A DNA stretch of 64,000 nucleotides, taken from Klebsiella quasipneumoniae subsp. quasipneumoniae (GTDB lineage: Bacteria > Pseudomonadota > Gammaproteobacteria > Enterobacterales > Enterobacteriaceae). The position numbers and the translations under genes are program-made. Positions 45,191 to 55,499 of this stretch are shown one piece after another. The DNA lies in the NCBI RefSeq assembly GCF_020525925.1, contig NZ_CP084876.1, positions 744,001 to 808,000 on the forward strand. The letters run 5' to 3'. The number at the start of each line of letters is the position of its first letter. The stretch's first letter is position 1. The notes under the pieces were generated by a model, which searched no databases, was not told the origin of the DNA, and saw only the letters and a list, made by a program, of their open reading frames with translations.

Positions 45191-45607
45191 TTAAAAGCTC
45201 TGCTCGAAGTAGCTTTCCAGAATGACCACCGCAGAGGCCGAATCGACGCTGCCTTTATTCAGCGCCCGATAGCCGCCGTGTTCGAACAGGCCCGCCCGGG
45301 CCTCAACCGTACTCAGACGTTCATCGTGGAGAAGGATCGCGACGCCAAAGCGGCCATGAATTTTATTGGCGAAATTACGTGCGCGCGCCGTCAACGGTTG
45401 CTCGGTGCCGTCCATATTCAGCGGCAGGCCGACGATCACCGCCTCAGGCTGCCACTCCTTAAGCAGTTTTTCGATGATATTCCAGTCCGGTTTACCGTCC
45501 TGCGCCTTCAGCGCCGGCAGTGGCCGGGCGGTGGCGGTGATGCGTTGCCCCACCGCCACACCGATGCTTTTCGTCCCGAAATCAAAGCCGAGAAAGGTTC
45601 CGCTCAT
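45191..45607 (-). CDS. ruvX: Putative pre-16S rRNA nuclease YqgF/RuvX
   Basis: Product of 138 residues from the second of two adjacent ATGs ([20 protein letters not shown]). The RNase H-like Asp in [38 protein letters not shown] and the closing Asp in [14 protein letters not shown] are all present. It matures the 16S rRNA 5' end. It overlaps the yqgE stop. Confidence 0.95.
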   Translation of the reverse strand: MSGTFLGFDFGTKSIGVAVGQRITATARPLPALKAQDGKPDWNIIEKLLKEWQPEAVIVGLPLNMDGTEQPLTARARNFANKIHGRFGVAILLHDERLSTVEARAGLFEHGGYRALNKGSVDSASAVVILESYFEQSF

Positions 45608-46170
45608 CATGCATGCCCCGCGACGCCTGGCATCGTCACGATGTCGATGCCAATCAGTTTAGCCGCCTCGCGCCAGCGATCGGCGATGGGCGTACGGAAA
45701 AGAATATTCTGGTCCGCCGGGGCGGTGAGCCAGGCATTATCTAAAATCTCCTGCTCCAGCTGCCCTTTCTCCCACGAGGAGTAGCCCAGCGCAACCAGCA
45801 CGTTGCCCGGCTGCCGGTCGGTGCCTAAGGTTTCGAGGACATCCCGCGAGGTGGTGATCACCGTGTTATCCGAGATACGGATGCTTGAGGAAAAGTCAGA
45901 GGGCGGGGTATGTAAAATAAAGCCGCGGTCTTCCGCCAGCGGGCCGCCCAGCATCACCGGTTTATCCAGGCGGATCTCCGGATTACGCGGCTCCGGGACA
46001 ATTTTGAGCTTCTCAAGGATCCCTTCCACCTGCAGATTTTCCAGCGGCTTATTGATAATAATGCCCATGGCACCCTCGTCGTTATACTCGCAGATATAGA
46101 CCACGGAGCGGCGGAAAATGGGGTCCTGAAGCGCAGGCATGGCAATCAGAAAGTGATGCTGTAAATTCAT
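45607..46170 (-). CDS. yqgE: UPF0301 family protein YqgE
   Basis: Product of 187 residues, as in E. coli, starting [44 protein letters not shown] and [18 protein letters not shown] are family hallmarks. Its function is not known. It is followed directly by ruvX with overlapping codons. Confidence 0.94.
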   Translation of the reverse strand: MNLQHHFLIAMPALQDPIFRRSVVYICEYNDEGAMGIIINKPLENLQVEGILEKLKIVPEPRNPEIRLDKPVMLGGPLAEDRGFILHTPPSDFSSSIRISDNTVITTSRDVLETLGTDRQPGNVLVALGYSSWEKGQLEQEILDNAWLTAPADQNILFRTPIADRWREAAKLIGIDIVTMPGVAGHA

Positions 46171-46251
46171 TGTCAGAGGTTCTGTTCCTGGTTCAAAAAG
46201 CAACACCCAGTATGCGGGCAAAGTAGAATGGTGTCGATGCACTTTATCTGG

Positions 46252-46272
46252 CAGGCGCCTGAGCGGCGCCTG
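46252..46272. terminator. Hairpin between gshB and yqgE
   Basis: CAGGCGCC, loop TGAGC, GGCGCCTG: a perfect 8-bp stem with no T-run. It may slow transcription from gshB into yqgE-ruvX or stabilise the mRNA end. Confidence 0.4.
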
Positions 46273-46344
46273 GCTGGAAGGGTTTCACCAGCGCGGCGAT
46301 CCGCGCTCGCTGTGCCCTGAGCGGACGTTCGTCCGCCGTAGTGC

Positions 46345-47295
46345 TTATCGGGCGAGACGTCTTTCAATAGCGTCCATCAGCATGCCGGTGATCGAAATAT
46401 CCGGGAAGGCGGCTTCGATCTCACGTACGCAGGTGGGGCTGGTGACGTTAATTTCCGTCAGACGGTCGCCGATGATATCCAGGCCGACGAAGATAAGACC
46501 TTTGGCCTGCAGCGTCGGGCCGACGCGGCGGGCGATGTCCCAGTCGCTTTCGGTTAGCGGGCGAGCTTCGCCGCGGCCGCCGGCGGCCAGATTGCCGCGG
46601 GTCTCGCCGCCCTGCGGAATGCGCGCCAGGCAGTAAGGCACCGGCTCGCCATCCACCACCAGCACGCGCTTGTCGCCATCTTTAATGGCTGGCAGATAGT
46701 TCTGCGCCATGCAGTAGCGGCTGCCCAGCTCGGTCAGCGTCTCGGCGATAACCCCAAGGTTCGGATCGCCGGCTTTGACGCGGAAAATAGAGGCGCCGCC
46801 CATGCCGTCGAGCGGCTTCATGATGATATCGCCGTGCTTTTCCCAGAAGGCTTTCAGCTGGGCTTTATTGCGGGTGACCAGCGTTTCCGGGGTCAGCTCG
46901 GAGAACCAGGCGGTGAACAGCTTCTCGTTACAGTCGCGCAGGCTCTGCGGCTTGTTGACGATAAGCGTGCCTTTCTCTTCCGCTCGCTCCAGAATATAGG
47001 TCGCATAAATAAATTCGGTATCAAACGGCGGATCCTTACGCATCAGAATGACGTCAAGATCCGCCAGCGGCAGGTCCTGTTCGCCGGTGAAGTCATACCA
47101 TTTGTCGTAGTTCTGTTCGACGCTCAGCGTGCGCGTCCGGGCGCGGGCTTCGCCGTTGATCAAATAGAGGTCGTTCATCTCCATGTAATGGAGTTCATAG
47201 CCGCGACGCTGCGCCTCCAGCAACATAGCGAAGCTGGTGTCTTTCTTGATGTTGATGGTTGCGATGGGATCCATCACGATGCCGAGCTTGATCAT
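46345..47295 (-). CDS. gshB: Glutathione synthetase
   Basis: This 316-residue ATP-grasp enzyme adds glycine to gamma-glutamylcysteine. It starts MIKLGIVMDPIATINIKKDTS and has the ATP-grasp text IMKPLDGMGGASIFRVKAGDPN and FVGLDIIGDRLTEINVTSPT, with Mg2+ ligands in the last segment. It lies after rsmE, with 20 bp between. Its product feeds YghU and Gss in the same window. Confidence 0.97.
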   Translation of the reverse strand: MIKLGIVMDPIATINIKKDTSFAMLLEAQRRGYELHYMEMNDLYLINGEARARTRTLSVEQNYDKWYDFTGEQDLPLADLDVILMRKDPPFDTEFIYATYILERAEEKGTLIVNKPQSLRDCNEKLFTAWFSELTPETLVTRNKAQLKAFWEKHGDIIMKPLDGMGGASIFRVKAGDPNLGVIAETLTELGSRYCMAQNYLPAIKDGDKRVLVVDGEPVPYCLARIPQGGETRGNLAAGGRGEARPLTESDWDIARRVGPTLQAKGLIFVGLDIIGDRLTEINVTSPTCVREIEAAFPDISITGMLMDAIERRLAR

Positions 47296-47315
47296 GGTTC
47301 TTCTCCGTTAACGCC

Positions 47316-48047
47316 TCAACCTAAGTCGCCAAAACGCACCTGCAGGGCGGTGATGGCGGTGAGCGCAGTAGTCTCTGTACGCAGAACGCGCGGTCCCAAC
47401 AGGATATCAGTAAACTGGTATTTCGCGGTCATCGCTATCTCTTCAGCCGACAGCCCGCCTTCCGGGCCAATCAGCAGACGGACGCGTTCAACCGGCAGCG
47501 GCAGCGTGTTAATGCTGGCGCTGGCGCGCGGGTGCAGGTTGAGCTTCAGCCCGCTGTCCTGCTCGGCGCACCACTCCTCCAGCTGCATCGCCGGACGAAT
47601 TTCCGGTACCACGTTACGACCGCTCTGTTCGCAGGCGGCAATAGCGATTTTCTGCCACTGCTGGATCTTTTTCTGCAAACGTTCGGCGTCCAGTTTAACG
47701 CCGCAGCGCTCGGAAAACAGTGGCGTTATGAGGCTTACCCCGAGTTCGATCGATTTCTGGATGGTGAATTCCATTTTTTCGCCGCGGGACATCACCTGGC
47801 CTAAATGGATATGCAGCGGCGATTCCCGATCGTCGGGTTCGCCACTGAGGACTTCAACTGCGACGTTTTTCTTACCGGCCTCGGTGATGACGGCGTCAAA
47901 CACCTGGTTACTGCCGTCGAAGAGCTGAAGGTGCTGACCAGCGGTCATGCGCAGGACGCGGCCGACGTGGTTGGCCGCGTCATCGCTCAACGCGATCAGG
48001 CTGCCGACAATGAGGCGTTCTGGATGATGGATGCGAGGAATGCGCAT
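47316..48047 (-). CDS. rsmE: 16S rRNA (uracil1498-N3)-methyltransferase
   Basis: This 243-residue SPOUT methyltransferase starts [20 protein letters not shown]. The trefoil-knot SAM site is visible as [14 protein letters not shown] and [20 protein letters not shown]. An upstream open stretch belongs to the leader. It is cotranscribed with gshB. Confidence 0.95.
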   Translation of the reverse strand: MRIPRIHHPERLIVGSLIALSDDAANHVGRVLRMTAGQHLQLFDGSNQVFDAVITEAGKKNVAVEVLSGEPDDRESPLHIHLGQVMSRGEKMEFTIQKSIELGVSLITPLFSERCGVKLDAERLQKKIQQWQKIAIAACEQSGRNVVPEIRPAMQLEEWCAEQDSGLKLNLHPRASASINTLPLPVERVRLLIGPEGGLSAEEIAMTAKYQFTDILLGPRVLRTETTALTAITALQVRFGDLG

Positions 48048-48070
48048 GCTTGATATTCCGTTCTTTGCGC

Positions 48071-48102
48071 AGATGCCAGCTTCCCGCCATTGGGCGGGAA
48101 GC
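48071..48102. terminator. Hairpin between endA and rsmE
   Basis: GCTTCCCGCC (48079-48088), loop ATTG, GGCGGGAAGC (48093-48102): a perfect 10-bp stem, no T-run. It separates endA from rsmE. Confidence 0.5.
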
Positions 48103-48138
48103 ACAGGGCTGCAAATTAACAATTGCCGCTAGTGTAGG

Positions 48139-48846
48139 TTAGCTCTTTTGCGCCTGGCAAGCCTGCAGGACATACGGATTATGGTTGCCCTGTACTTTCG
48201 CGATGCGTTCATCGCGTTCACACTCCCAGGCGGTGACCGGGTACTGTTTATTCCAGGCGGTAAACAGCTGAGTTTGCTGGCGGGAAAGATTCAGCTGGTA
48301 GCGGTCGCGCATATAGAAGTAGGTGCGGGCGATGGCGCCGCGTGCGCGGGCAGGGGGCTCGGCGATTTTATCTTTAAAATCGACCTTCATGGTGCACTGG
48401 CCGTACTGGCCTTCACCGCCGTTCCACTGGCTGTACATAAAGTTGCCGCGATCGCCATTCACTTCTCCCACCGCCGGCTGCAGATTGTGCATGTCGCTTT
48501 CCATCTTGCGGTACTCCGGATCTTTGGCGCAGTTTTTACGTCCGCCCTCCTGCCAGCACTGGCGCTGATGGCCGAACTGCCACGCCGGCACCACGTGTTC
48601 CCACTCAACCCGGCTGGCGCGGTTCTCATTTTTACGCACTTTATAGCCGCAAGATTCCAGATCGATAACGCCTTTTTTACCCTGCCAGTCAATTTTACAG
48701 CCGCAGTAAAAGTCGCCGGGAACGTCGGCGTTTACTTTGACGCCAGCGGCCTTGGCCTGGGAAAAGCTGGTAATTTCGGCGGCCGCAAGCGGGCCACTCA
48801 CTGCCGTGCACAATACTGCAACGGCTAAAACATGCATACGGGACAT
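48139..48846 (-). CDS. endA: Periplasmic DNA-specific endonuclease I
   Basis: Product of 235 residues with a signal peptide ([20 protein letters not shown], cut after AA). The mature part has the His-Me-finger motif [18 protein letters not shown], the Asn in [19 protein letters not shown], and disulfide-forming Cys pairs. It cleaves double-stranded DNA in the periplasm. It lies between sprT and rsmE, as in E. coli. Confidence 0.95.
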   Translation of the reverse strand: MSRMHVLAVAVLCTAVSGPLAAAEITSFSQAKAAGVKVNADVPGDFYCGCKIDWQGKKGVIDLESCGYKVRKNENRASRVEWEHVVPAWQFGHQRQCWQEGGRKNCAKDPEYRKMESDMHNLQPAVGEVNGDRGNFMYSQWNGGEGQYGQCTMKVDFKDKIAEPPARARGAIARTYFYMRDRYQLNLSRQQTQLFTAWNKQYPVTAWECERDERIAKVQGNHNPYVLQACQAQKS

Positions 48847-48940
48847 CGTTCACTCCGTGTCAAAACGAGCCCGCAACGTAGCGAATGAGGGTGCCGGATG
48901 CAATCAGTCAGATCAGAAAGTTTCTAATTAATTCCAATGG

Positions 48941-49441
48941 TTATTTTTCAGCCACCAGCAGATCGCCGCAGCGCACGCAGCGGTAAGTGGCTTCGCCGCG
49001 CACCACCCGGTTATGGCGACGAACGGTGAGCTGATGCTGCTGGCAGCGGCAGCGGTAGGGGAAGGTATTCTGGCGGACCGAATCAAGTTCAAAACGGTGG
49101 GTGCGACGCGCGGGAACGCCCAGGACGCTCTCCATCATCCATTTCCACTCTTTGCCGTGCGGGGCTACCCGGCCAAAGTGTTGCCACACCAGCAGGTGCG
49201 CCAGCTCATGGGGCACCACTTCATCGATAAACTCCTGCTGATTCTCCAGCAGCAGCACCGGGTTTAAACGAATTTCGTTTTTCTCCAGCCAGGCGGTGCC
49301 GGCGGAGGTACCGCGCTGCTGGTAGACCAGCGTCGGCTCCGCGTAGCGGCGTTCCAGCTTGAGGTTCGCTTTGGCGAGATGCTCCCGCAGGGTGCGCATC
49401 ACGGCCTGCTGAATAGCGATGGGAATACGGGGTGTTTTCAT
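48941..49441 (-). CDS. sprT: SprT-family metalloprotease-like protein
   Basis: Product of 166 residues starting [20 protein letters not shown]. The HExxH zinc site is [20 protein letters not shown], and a C-terminal zinc ribbon has CRCQQH and CVRCGDL. A long in-frame extension upstream is not protein-like. SprT homologues resemble the Spartan DNA-protein crosslink protease; the E. coli role is not settled. Confidence 0.93.
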   Translation of the reverse strand: MKTPRIPIAIQQAVMRTLREHLAKANLKLERRYAEPTLVYQQRGTSAGTAWLEKNEIRLNPVLLLENQQEFIDEVVPHELAHLLVWQHFGRVAPHGKEWKWMMESVLGVPARRTHRFELDSVRQNTFPYRCRCQQHQLTVRRHNRVVRGEATYRCVRCGDLLVAEK

Positions 49442-49483
49442 AGCGCCAGAGGATAGTGCGGCGGAGGGGGGAGAGCAAGAGGA

Positions 49484-49510
49484 AGCTTCCTCCCGTGAGG
49501 GGAGGAAGCT
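49484..49510 (-). terminator. Hairpin after galP
   Basis: AGCTTCCTCCC (49484-49494), loop GTGA, GGGGAGGAAGCT (49499-49510). A strong stem just beyond the galP stop; the T-tract is weak. Confidence 0.65.
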
Positions 49511-49518
49511 CAGGCGGG

Positions 49519-50913
49519 TTAATCGCGGGCGCCGATCTCGCGCAGCGGACGACCCTGCATCAGGTTGCGTTCGATATGTTCCAGCGAGACGTTTTTGGTT
49601 TCCGGGATCAGCCACAGCGTCAGCAGGATAAACAGCACGTTCAGACCGCCGTACACCCAGAAGGTGTTGGCGCTGCCCAGCGAATTGAGCATGGTCAGGA
49701 AGGTAGCCCCGACAATCATGTTGGCAATCCAGTTGGTCGCTGTGGAGCAGGTGATACCGAAGTCGCGGCCTTTCAGCGGCTGGATTTCGGAACACAGTAC
49801 CCAAATCAGCGGGCCGGCGCTCATGGCGAAACCGACGATAAACATCAGCAGCATCAGGACGGCGATGTACTGGGCGGTTGAGGAGTGAATGCCGATGTGC
49901 ATCATGCTGCCCAGCACGCCCATCCCCGCGGCCATGACGATAAAGCCAAGGATCAGCGTCGGTTTACGGCCCCAGCGGTCGACCAGACCGATGGCGATAA
50001 AGGTAGCCAGCACGTTAGTCAGGCCGACGATCACCGTCCCCCACATCTGCTCGGTGGTGTTGGCATAGCCCGCCAGCTCAAAGATCTTCGGCGCGTAGTA
50101 CATGATGACGTTCATCCCGGTGAACTGCTGCATCACCTGCAGCAGAATGCCGAGGAACACCGCGCGGCGGAAGTTGCTGTTGTCTTTAAACAGCGACCAG
50201 CCGGACTGTTTTACCTTCAGGCTTTCGCGGATCTCGTCGAGTTCGCGTTTCGCTTCGGCGCTGGTATCGCGCAGGCGCAGCAGCACGCGCTCGGCATCGA
50301 CAAAGCGACGTTTAGCGGCGAACCAGCGCGGGCTGTCCGGCAGGAAGATAACGCCGATCAGCAGCAATACCGCCGGAATAATGATTACGCCGAGCATCCA
50401 GCGCCATGCGCCGCTGTAGCTGAAAGCGGTGTCGGAGAGGTAGGCGCCAAGAATACCGATGGTGATCATCAGCTGGTACATGGAAATCATACTGCCGCGA
50501 ATTTTCTCCGGAGCGATTTCCGACAGATACAGCGGCGCGGTGTAGGAGGCGACGCCCACCGCCAGGCCCAGCAGCACGCGGGAAACCAGCAGGATCTCGA
50601 CGTTTGGCGCGGCGGCGGAGAACAGAGAGCCGGCGACGAAGAGGATGGCGCCGATCATCAGGCTCTTTTTACGGCCCAGTTTGAAGGAGAGCCAGCCGCT
50701 GCCGACCGCACCGACGGCGGCGCCGAACATCATGGAGCTGACCACCCACTCCTGAGTGTGAGCGGAAATCTGGAACTCATTGGCAATAAAGGGTAACGCA
50801 CCCGCAATAACACCGATATCAAGGCCGAACAGCAGGCCAGCCAGCGCGGCGAGGAAACAGACGAAGAACGTCATGGTCTTGTTTGAACGCCCTTGTTTTT
50901 TGTTGTCAGGCAT
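49519..50913 (-). CDS. galP: Galactose:proton symporter GalP
   Basis: This 464-residue, 12-helix transporter starts [19 protein letters not shown] with GGAGG seven bases upstream. Motifs: [18 protein letters not shown], and the C-terminal [14 protein letters not shown]. It takes up galactose and glucose. Upstream are a GalR/GalS operator and a CRP site, as known for E. coli galP. It is the paralogue of the transporter in the accessory galactoside cluster. Confidence 0.96.
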   Translation of the reverse strand: MPDNKKQGRSNKTMTFFVCFLAALAGLLFGLDIGVIAGALPFIANEFQISAHTQEWVVSSMMFGAAVGAVGSGWLSFKLGRKKSLMIGAILFVAGSLFSAAAPNVEILLVSRVLLGLAVGVASYTAPLYLSEIAPEKIRGSMISMYQLMITIGILGAYLSDTAFSYSGAWRWMLGVIIIPAVLLLIGVIFLPDSPRWFAAKRRFVDAERVLLRLRDTSAEAKRELDEIRESLKVKQSGWSLFKDNSNFRRAVFLGILLQVMQQFTGMNVIMYYAPKIFELAGYANTTEQMWGTVIVGLTNVLATFIAIGLVDRWGRKPTLILGFIVMAAGMGVLGSMMHIGIHSSTAQYIAVLMLLMFIVGFAMSAGPLIWVLCSEIQPLKGRDFGITCSTATNWIANMIVGATFLTMLNSLGSANTFWVYGGLNVLFILLTLWLIPETKNVSLEHIERNLMQGRPLREIGARD

Positions 50914-50978
50914 AACGCCCTCCAGTTGAGTTATTGATTCTGTCGATGGTTAGCGTAGGACACTCGTCGGTAAAAAAA

Positions 50979-50994
50979 CGTGATTATAGTCACG
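50979..50994 (-). promoter_or_regulatory. CRP site upstream of galP
   Basis: CGTGA, six bases, TCACG is a near-perfect symmetrical CRP site with only the outermost bases changed. It adjoins the gal operator at 50998-51013. Confidence 0.75.
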
Positions 50995-50997
50995 GCT

Positions 50998-51013
50998 GTG
51001 TAATCGTTTCCAC
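50998..51013 (-). promoter_or_regulatory. GalR/GalS operator upstream of galP
   Basis: GTGTAATCGTTTCCAC fits the gal operator pattern GTGTAANCGNTTCCAC. A second, weaker copy is at 51181-51196, 183 bp away. Confidence 0.8.
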
Positions 51014-51180
51014 AAAGGTAAAGAAACGTAATTCATTAAATGCTTTTTAAATCAGCAATATAAATAAGGATAGACGACAATTTTAAAAACGGTAATCAGA
51101 GTTAACCGAAACAATATGTAACATTGTGAAAAATGCACGCATGTGAAGGCGCTTGCAGGCAGCAATCGACCATTGTCATG

Positions 51181-51196
51181 ATGTAATCGCTTTCAT
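51181..51196. promoter_or_regulatory. Second, weaker GalR-like operator
   Basis: ATGTAATCGCTTTCAT keeps the TGTAANCGNTT core of gal operators. It is located in the metK-proximal half of the 381-bp galP-metK gap. Nothing else was identified in that gap except the CRP and gal sites and the metK terminator. Confidence 0.45.
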
Positions 51197-51247
51197 TGCA
51201 TCGCCGCGGTTCGCTGAAGCAGGGCATGGGAGGGTGGGTAACGGACA

Positions 51248-51274
51248 TAAAAAGGCCAGCGCGAGGCTGGCCTT
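51248..51274 (-). terminator. Rho-independent terminator of metK
   Basis: On the minus strand AAGGCCAGC, loop CTCGC, GCTGGCCTT, then TTTATG. Confidence 0.88.
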
Positions 51275-51294
51275 GAAGAGTGGAAGCGGGGAGA

Positions 51295-52449
51295 TTATTT
51301 CAGACCAGCCGCTTCGCGCAGCAGGGCCGCTTTGTCGGTTTTTTCCCATGGGAAATGTTCGCGACCAAAGTGACCGTAGGCAGCGGTTTCTTTGTAGATC
51401 GGGTGCAGCAGATCCAGCATCTGAATCAGGCCGTACGGACGCAGGTCGAAGAACTCGCGCACCAGCAGGGTCAGCTGTTCAGAAGGCACTTTTTCTGTAC
51501 CAAAGGTTTCCACCATGATGGAAGTCGGCTCTGCAACGCCGATGGCGTAGGAAACCTGAATTTCGCAACGGTCAGCCAGGCCTGCGGCAACGATGTTTTT
51601 CGCCACATAGCGCGCCGCATAGGCTGCGGAACGGTCAACTTTAGACGGATCCTTACCGGAGAAGGCGCCGCCGCCGTGACGAGCCATGCCGCCGTAGGTA
51701 TCGACGATGATCTTACGACCGGTCAGACCGCAGTCGCCCATCGGGCCGCCGATAACGAAACGGCCGGTTGGGTTGATGAAGAATTTAGTGGACGCGCTCA
51801 GCCATTCGGTTGGCAGAATCGGTTTGATGATCTCTTCCATCACCGCTTCCTGCAGCGATTTCTGGTCGATATCTTCCGCGTGCTGCGTGGACAGCACCAC
51901 CGCGTCGATGCCGACGATTTTGCCGTCGTCATACTGGAAGGTCACCTGGCTTTTCGCATCCGGACGCAGCCACGGCAGGGTGCCGTTTTTACGTACTTCA
52001 GCCTGGCGCTGCACCAGACGGTGAGCGTAGGTCACCGGCGCCGGCATCAGCACGTCGGTTTCGTTGGTGGCGTAGCCAAACATCAGCCCCTGGTCGCCTG
52101 CGCCCTGTTCCAGCGGATCGGCACGGTCAACGCCCTGGTTGATGTCCGGAGACTGTTTACCAATGGCGCTCAGTACGGCACAGGAGTTGGCGTCAAAGCC
52201 CATATCGGAATGCACGTAGCCAATTTCGCGGACGGTGTTGCGGGTGATCTCTTCGATGTCAACCCATGCGCTGGTGGTGATTTCGCCGCCTACCAGCACC
52301 ATGCCAGTTTTGACATAGGTTTCACATGCGACACGCGCTTTCGGATCCTGCTCGAGGATCGCATCCAGCACGGCATCAGAGATTTGGTCAGCAATTTTGT
52401 CAGGATGCCCTTCTGATACGGACTCAGACGTAAAAAGGTGTTTTGCCAT
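51295..52449 (-). CDS. metK: S-adenosylmethionine synthetase
   Basis: Product of 384 residues, the E. coli length. It starts [20 protein letters not shown]. Motifs: [28 protein letters not shown] and the P-loop-like [16 protein letters not shown]. It makes SAM from ATP and methionine, supplying methylation and, after decarboxylation, spermidine synthesis. MetJ boxes are upstream at 52570-52593. Confidence 0.98.
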   Translation of the reverse strand: MAKHLFTSESVSEGHPDKIADQISDAVLDAILEQDPKARVACETYVKTGMVLVGGEITTSAWVDIEEITRNTVREIGYVHSDMGFDANSCAVLSAIGKQSPDINQGVDRADPLEQGAGDQGLMFGYATNETDVLMPAPVTYAHRLVQRQAEVRKNGTLPWLRPDAKSQVTFQYDDGKIVGIDAVVLSTQHAEDIDQKSLQEAVMEEIIKPILPTEWLSASTKFFINPTGRFVIGGPMGDCGLTGRKIIVDTYGGMARHGGGAFSGKDPSKVDRSAAYAARYVAKNIVAAGLADRCEIQVSYAIGVAEPTSIMVETFGTEKVPSEQLTLLVREFFDLRPYGLIQMLDLLHPIYKETAAYGHFGREHFPWEKTDKAALLREAAGLK

Positions 52450-52569
52450 ATTTTATTTCACCTGTGGACGATTCGGATAGCTCATACTGTTGTGTAATGT
52501 GGCTTTGGTGGATAATCAGCGCAAAGCCGCGCAGGTAGCGACACGAGCAGTCTGAGTGTTAATCAGTAT

Positions 52570-52593
52570 AGACGGATTAACTTCTGGACGGCT
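52570..52593 (-). promoter_or_regulatory. Three tandem MetJ boxes upstream of metK
   Basis: On the minus strand, AGCCGTCC, AGAAGTTA and ATCCGTCT are contiguous 8-mers matching AGACGTCT at about 6, 5 and 6 positions. A TATACT hexamer adjoins. The layout fits MetJ control of metK. Confidence 0.7.
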
Positions 52594-52707
52594 ATTTTAG
52601 GTCAAATCTTAAGCCCATTTCCAGCCTTTTTTGATGGCGGTCGCATTTATCGGAAAACTCGCCTGGCAAATTTTCCTGACAACCGCGCAAACCTGCACAT
52701 TTTTATT

Positions 52708-52736
52708 TTGCTTTTTACCCCGCTTCTCGGTATAAA
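52708..52736 (+). promoter_or_regulatory. Candidate speA promoter
   Basis: TTGCTT (52708-52713), 17-bp spacer, TATAAA (52731-52736). Transcription from here would give a leader of about 550 nt before speA. A perfect CACGGGGA/TCCCCGTG hairpin (52765-52782) follows. Confidence 0.5.
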
Positions 52737-52915
52737 ACGCCGCGCGCGGCTCATTAAAAAAGCGCACGGGGATCTCCCCGTGGTGCCACTTCCAGCCGGG
52801 TTAAGCAGTCTGTATTTACAGAATCTCGCAACGGCATAGCGCCTGTTGCCCGGTATGTATAGCTTTGGCTTGTCGCCGACCCTGACCCAGGGCGGTGTGG
52901 AGGTGATACCAGATA

Positions 52916-53065
52916 ATGAACCAACGTTTTTCGCTTGATTCGTCGCGTCGTTCTGTCGCGCGTCAGCACTCCGCAACCTGCATCTCTCTCATGCAAACCA
53001 GCCGATGTTCACCCCATCTCGGCGCTTCTCAGGATTCCAGGGCCGGTCGGTCGTCAGAAAACTGA
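52916..53065 (+). CDS. Candidate 49-residue upstream ORF in the speA leader
   Basis: ATG 52916 follows GGAGGTGA at a good distance, a stronger ribosome-binding site than that of speA itself. The product begins MNQRFSLDSSRRSVARQH and has 7 Arg in 49 residues with no hydrophobic core. It is not a recognised protein; it looks more like a regulatory leader peptide than a folded protein. The yqgB ORF follows at 53150. Confidence 0.4.
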   Translation: MNQRFSLDSSRRSVARQHSATCISLMQTSRCSPHLGASQDSRAGRSSEN

Positions 53066-53149
53066 ACAAGGGCGCTCTTGCCTGGCAAGAGTTTTCTCGT
53101 GGTTTCTCCGGACTGTCATACTCTGTTCGGCTACGTGTTTTACGATGAT

Positions 53150-53281
53150 ATGAATAAGAAACCGGTCGCGCAGTCGCAAAACCAGCAGATAGTGCTGGGC
53201 TTTAGGACTGTTCATGGGTTGTTATCGCATCTTTGGACTGCGATAGTAGTTAACTGTCTTACACTTATTATTAAAAATTGA
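53150..53281 (+). CDS. yqgB: YqgB, small protein in the speA leader
   Basis: This 43-residue product reads [20 protein letters not shown] and ends [13 protein letters not shown], matching E. coli YqgB in length, in its start and in its AIVVNC end. Its stop TGA overlaps the AGG used by speA (ATG 53290), so translation of the two is probably coupled. In other enterobacteria YqgB is an acid-linked small protein of unclear function. Confidence 0.75.
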   Translation: MNKKPVAQSQNQQIVLGFRTVHGLLSHLWTAIVVNCLTLIIKN

Positions 53282-53289
53282 GGTTCGCT

Positions 53290-55266
53290 ATGTCTGACGA
53301 CATGTCTATGGTTTCGCCTTCGTCAGCAGGCGAACACGGTGTACTACGTTCCATGCAGGAGGTAGCGATGAGCTCCCAGGAAGCCAGCAAGATGCTGCGT
53401 ACTTATAATATTGCCTGGTGGGGCAATAACTATTATGACGTCAACGAACTGGGCCACATCAGCGTTTGCCCGGATCCGGACGTCCCGGAAGCGCGCGTTG
53501 ACCTCGCTGAATTAGTCAAAGCGCGCGAAGCGCAAGGGCAACGCTTGCCGGCGCTGTTCTGCTTCCCGCAGATCCTGCAGCACCGCCTGCGCTCAATCAA
53601 CGCCGCATTCAAGCGCGCGCGCGAATCCTACGGCTATAACGGCGATTACTTCCTGGTCTACCCGATCAAGGTGAACCAGCATCGCCGCGTCATCGAATCG
53701 CTGATCCATTCCGGCGAGCCGCTGGGTCTGGAAGCCGGTTCGAAAGCGGAACTGATGGCCGTGCTGGCGCACGCCGGGATGACCCGCAGCGTCATCGTCT
53801 GTAACGGCTATAAAGACCGCGAATACATCCGCCTGGCGCTGGTGGGCGAGAAAATGGGCCACAAGGTCTATCTGGTCATCGAGAAGATGTCGGAGATCGC
53901 CATCGTGCTGGAAGAGGCCGAGCGCCTGAACGTGGTGCCGCGCCTTGGCGTGCGCGCGCGTCTGGCCTCGCAGGGGTCCGGTAAATGGCAGTCTTCCGGC
54001 GGCGAGAAGTCCAAGTTCGGCCTCGCGGCGACCCAGGTTCTGCAGCTGGTGGAGATCCTGCGTGCCGCAGGACACCTCGACAGCCTGCAGCTGCTGCACT
54101 TCCACCTCGGCTCGCAAATGGCTAACATTCGCGATATCGCCACCGGCGTGCGTGAATCGGCGCGTTTCTACGTCGAGTTGCATAAGCTGGGCGTCAATAT
54201 CCAGTGCTTCGACGTCGGCGGCGGCCTGGGCGTGGATTACGAAGGCACCCGCTCGCAGTCTGACTGCTCGGTGAACTACGGCCTGAACGAATACGCTAAC
54301 AATATCATCTGGGCCATCGGCGACGCCTGTGAAGAGAACGGCCTGCCGCACCCGACGGTGATCACCGAGTCCGGCCGCGCGGTGACCGCGCACCACACCG
54401 TGCTGGTTTCCAACATCATCGGCGTGGAGCGCAACGAATACACCGAGGCGACCCCGCCGGCGGAAGACGCCGCGCGCCCGCTACAGAGCATGTGGGAAAC
54501 CTGGCTGGAGATGCACGAAACCGGCAATCGCCGCTCGCTGCGCGAATGGCTGCACGACAGCCAGATGGACCTGCACGATATCCATATCGGCTACTCCTCC
54601 GGCACTTTCAACCTGCAGGAGCGCGCCTGGGCAGAACAGCTGTATCTGAACATGTGTCATGAAGTGCAGAAGCAACTCGACCCGAGCAACCGCGCCCATC
54701 GCCCGATTATTGATGAGCTGCAGGAGCGCATGGCGGATAAAATCTACGTCAACTTCTCGCTGTTCCAGTCGATGCCGGATGCGTGGGGGATCGATCAGCT
54801 GTTCCCGGTGATGCCGCTGGAAGGGCTGAACAAGTCGCCGGAGCGCCGCGCGGTGCTGCTGGACATCACCTGCGACTCGGATGGCGCCATCGATCACTAC
54901 GTGGACGGCGACGGGATCGCCACCACCATGCCGATGCCGGAATATGACCCGGAGAACCCGCCGATGCTGGGCTTCTTTATGGTCGGCGCCTATCAGGAAA
55001 TCCTTGGCAACATGCACAACCTGTTCGGCGATACCGAGGCGGTAGACGTGTTCGTCTTCCCTGACGGTAGCGTTGAGGTTGAGCTGTCCGACGAGGGCGA
55101 TACCGTGGCGGATATGCTGCAGTACGTGCAGCTGGATCCCAACACGCTGCTGACCCAGTTCCGCGATCAGGTGAAAAACACCGGCCTCGACGACGCGCTG
55201 CAGCAGCAGTTCCTCGAAGAGTTCGAGGCGGGTCTGTACGGGTACACTTATCTGGAAGACGAGTAA
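53290..55266 (+). CDS. speA: Biosynthetic arginine decarboxylase
   Basis: Product of 658 residues, the E. coli length, starting [23 protein letters not shown] is bound by Lys in [16 protein letters not shown]; later [13 protein letters not shown] and the acidic loop [16 protein letters not shown] are typical of this fold-type III enzyme. It makes agmatine from arginine, the first step to putrescine. speB follows after a terminator and REP-like palindrome. The start is set by AGG just after the yqgB stop. Confidence 0.98.
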   Translation: MSDDMSMVSPSSAGEHGVLRSMQEVAMSSQEASKMLRTYNIAWWGNNYYDVNELGHISVCPDPDVPEARVDLAELVKAREAQGQRLPALFCFPQILQHRLRSINAAFKRARESYGYNGDYFLVYPIKVNQHRRVIESLIHSGEPLGLEAGSKAELMAVLAHAGMTRSVIVCNGYKDREYIRLALVGEKMGHKVYLVIEKMSEIAIVLEEAERLNVVPRLGVRARLASQGSGKWQSSGGEKSKFGLAATQVLQLVEILRAAGHLDSLQLLHFHLGSQMANIRDIATGVRESARFYVELHKLGVNIQCFDVGGGLGVDYEGTRSQSDCSVNYGLNEYANNIIWAIGDACEENGLPHPTVITESGRAVTAHHTVLVSNIIGVERNEYTEATPPAEDAARPLQSMWETWLEMHETGNRRSLREWLHDSQMDLHDIHIGYSSGTFNLQERAWAEQLYLNMCHEVQKQLDPSNRAHRPIIDELQERMADKIYVNFSLFQSMPDAWGIDQLFPVMPLEGLNKSPERRAVLLDITCDSDGAIDHYVDGDGIATTMPMPEYDPENPPMLGFFMVGAYQEILGNMHNLFGDTEAVDVFVFPDGSVEVELSDEGDTVADMLQYVQLDPNTLLTQFRDQVKNTGLDDALQQQFLEEFEAGLYGYTYLEDE

Positions 55267-55274
55267 CCGCTGAT

Positions 55275-55300
55275 GCCCGGTGGCGCTGCGCTTACCGGGC
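55275..55300. repeat. REP-like palindrome between speA and speB
   Basis: GCCCGGT (55275-55281) and ACCGGGC (55294-55300) with a GGCGCTGCGCTT loop. This is the standard enterobacterial REP form. A second GCCG-rich half follows (to about 55345). Confidence 0.7.
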
Positions 55301-55411
55301 CTGCGTATGTCGGCCGCCTAAGGCGAAGCCGTCATCCGGCAGAAGGCGATACTCACTTGAACCCGTATGCATTACCGGCGATAATTCACGCCAATAAGCG
55401 ATTTATCTATC

Positions 55412-55454
55412 AAACCCTTCCTCGTCGGGCCTAACGACGCGGAGGGGTTTTTTT
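55412..55454 (+). terminator. Rho-independent terminator between speA and speB
   Basis: AAACCC..CCTCGTCG pairs with CGACG..GGGGTTT, then seven T. It ends speA transcription, so speB needs read-through or its own promoter. Confidence 0.85.
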
Positions 55455-55499
55455 ATACTTATTTTTTACGTTCCACGACTGTGAAAAGAGGTCATATCC

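Larger units (their letters stand above)
52450..53149 (+). promoter_or_regulatory. 700-bp metK/speA divergent region and speA leader
   Basis: From left to right: metK 5' region with MetJ boxes, candidate speA promoter, a hairpin at 52765-52782, an Arg-rich upstream ORF, then yqgB. Several other frames (for example at 52935-53153) are open but have no ribosome-binding site. No PurR box was recognised. Confidence 0.5.

Noticed and set aside
49442..49804. N-terminal extension of sprT
   Set aside because: It runs over the galP terminator hairpin and the 3' end of galP, and is low-complexity. The family start [14 protein letters not shown] is at 49441.
52935..53153. 72-codon plus-strand frame in the speA leader
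   Set aside because: No ribosome-binding site; it overlaps in another frame the better-supported 49-codon ORF and the yqgB start.
53593..54396. 267-codon open frame opposite speA
   Set aside because: Shadow of speA; no ribosome-binding site or recognisable domain.
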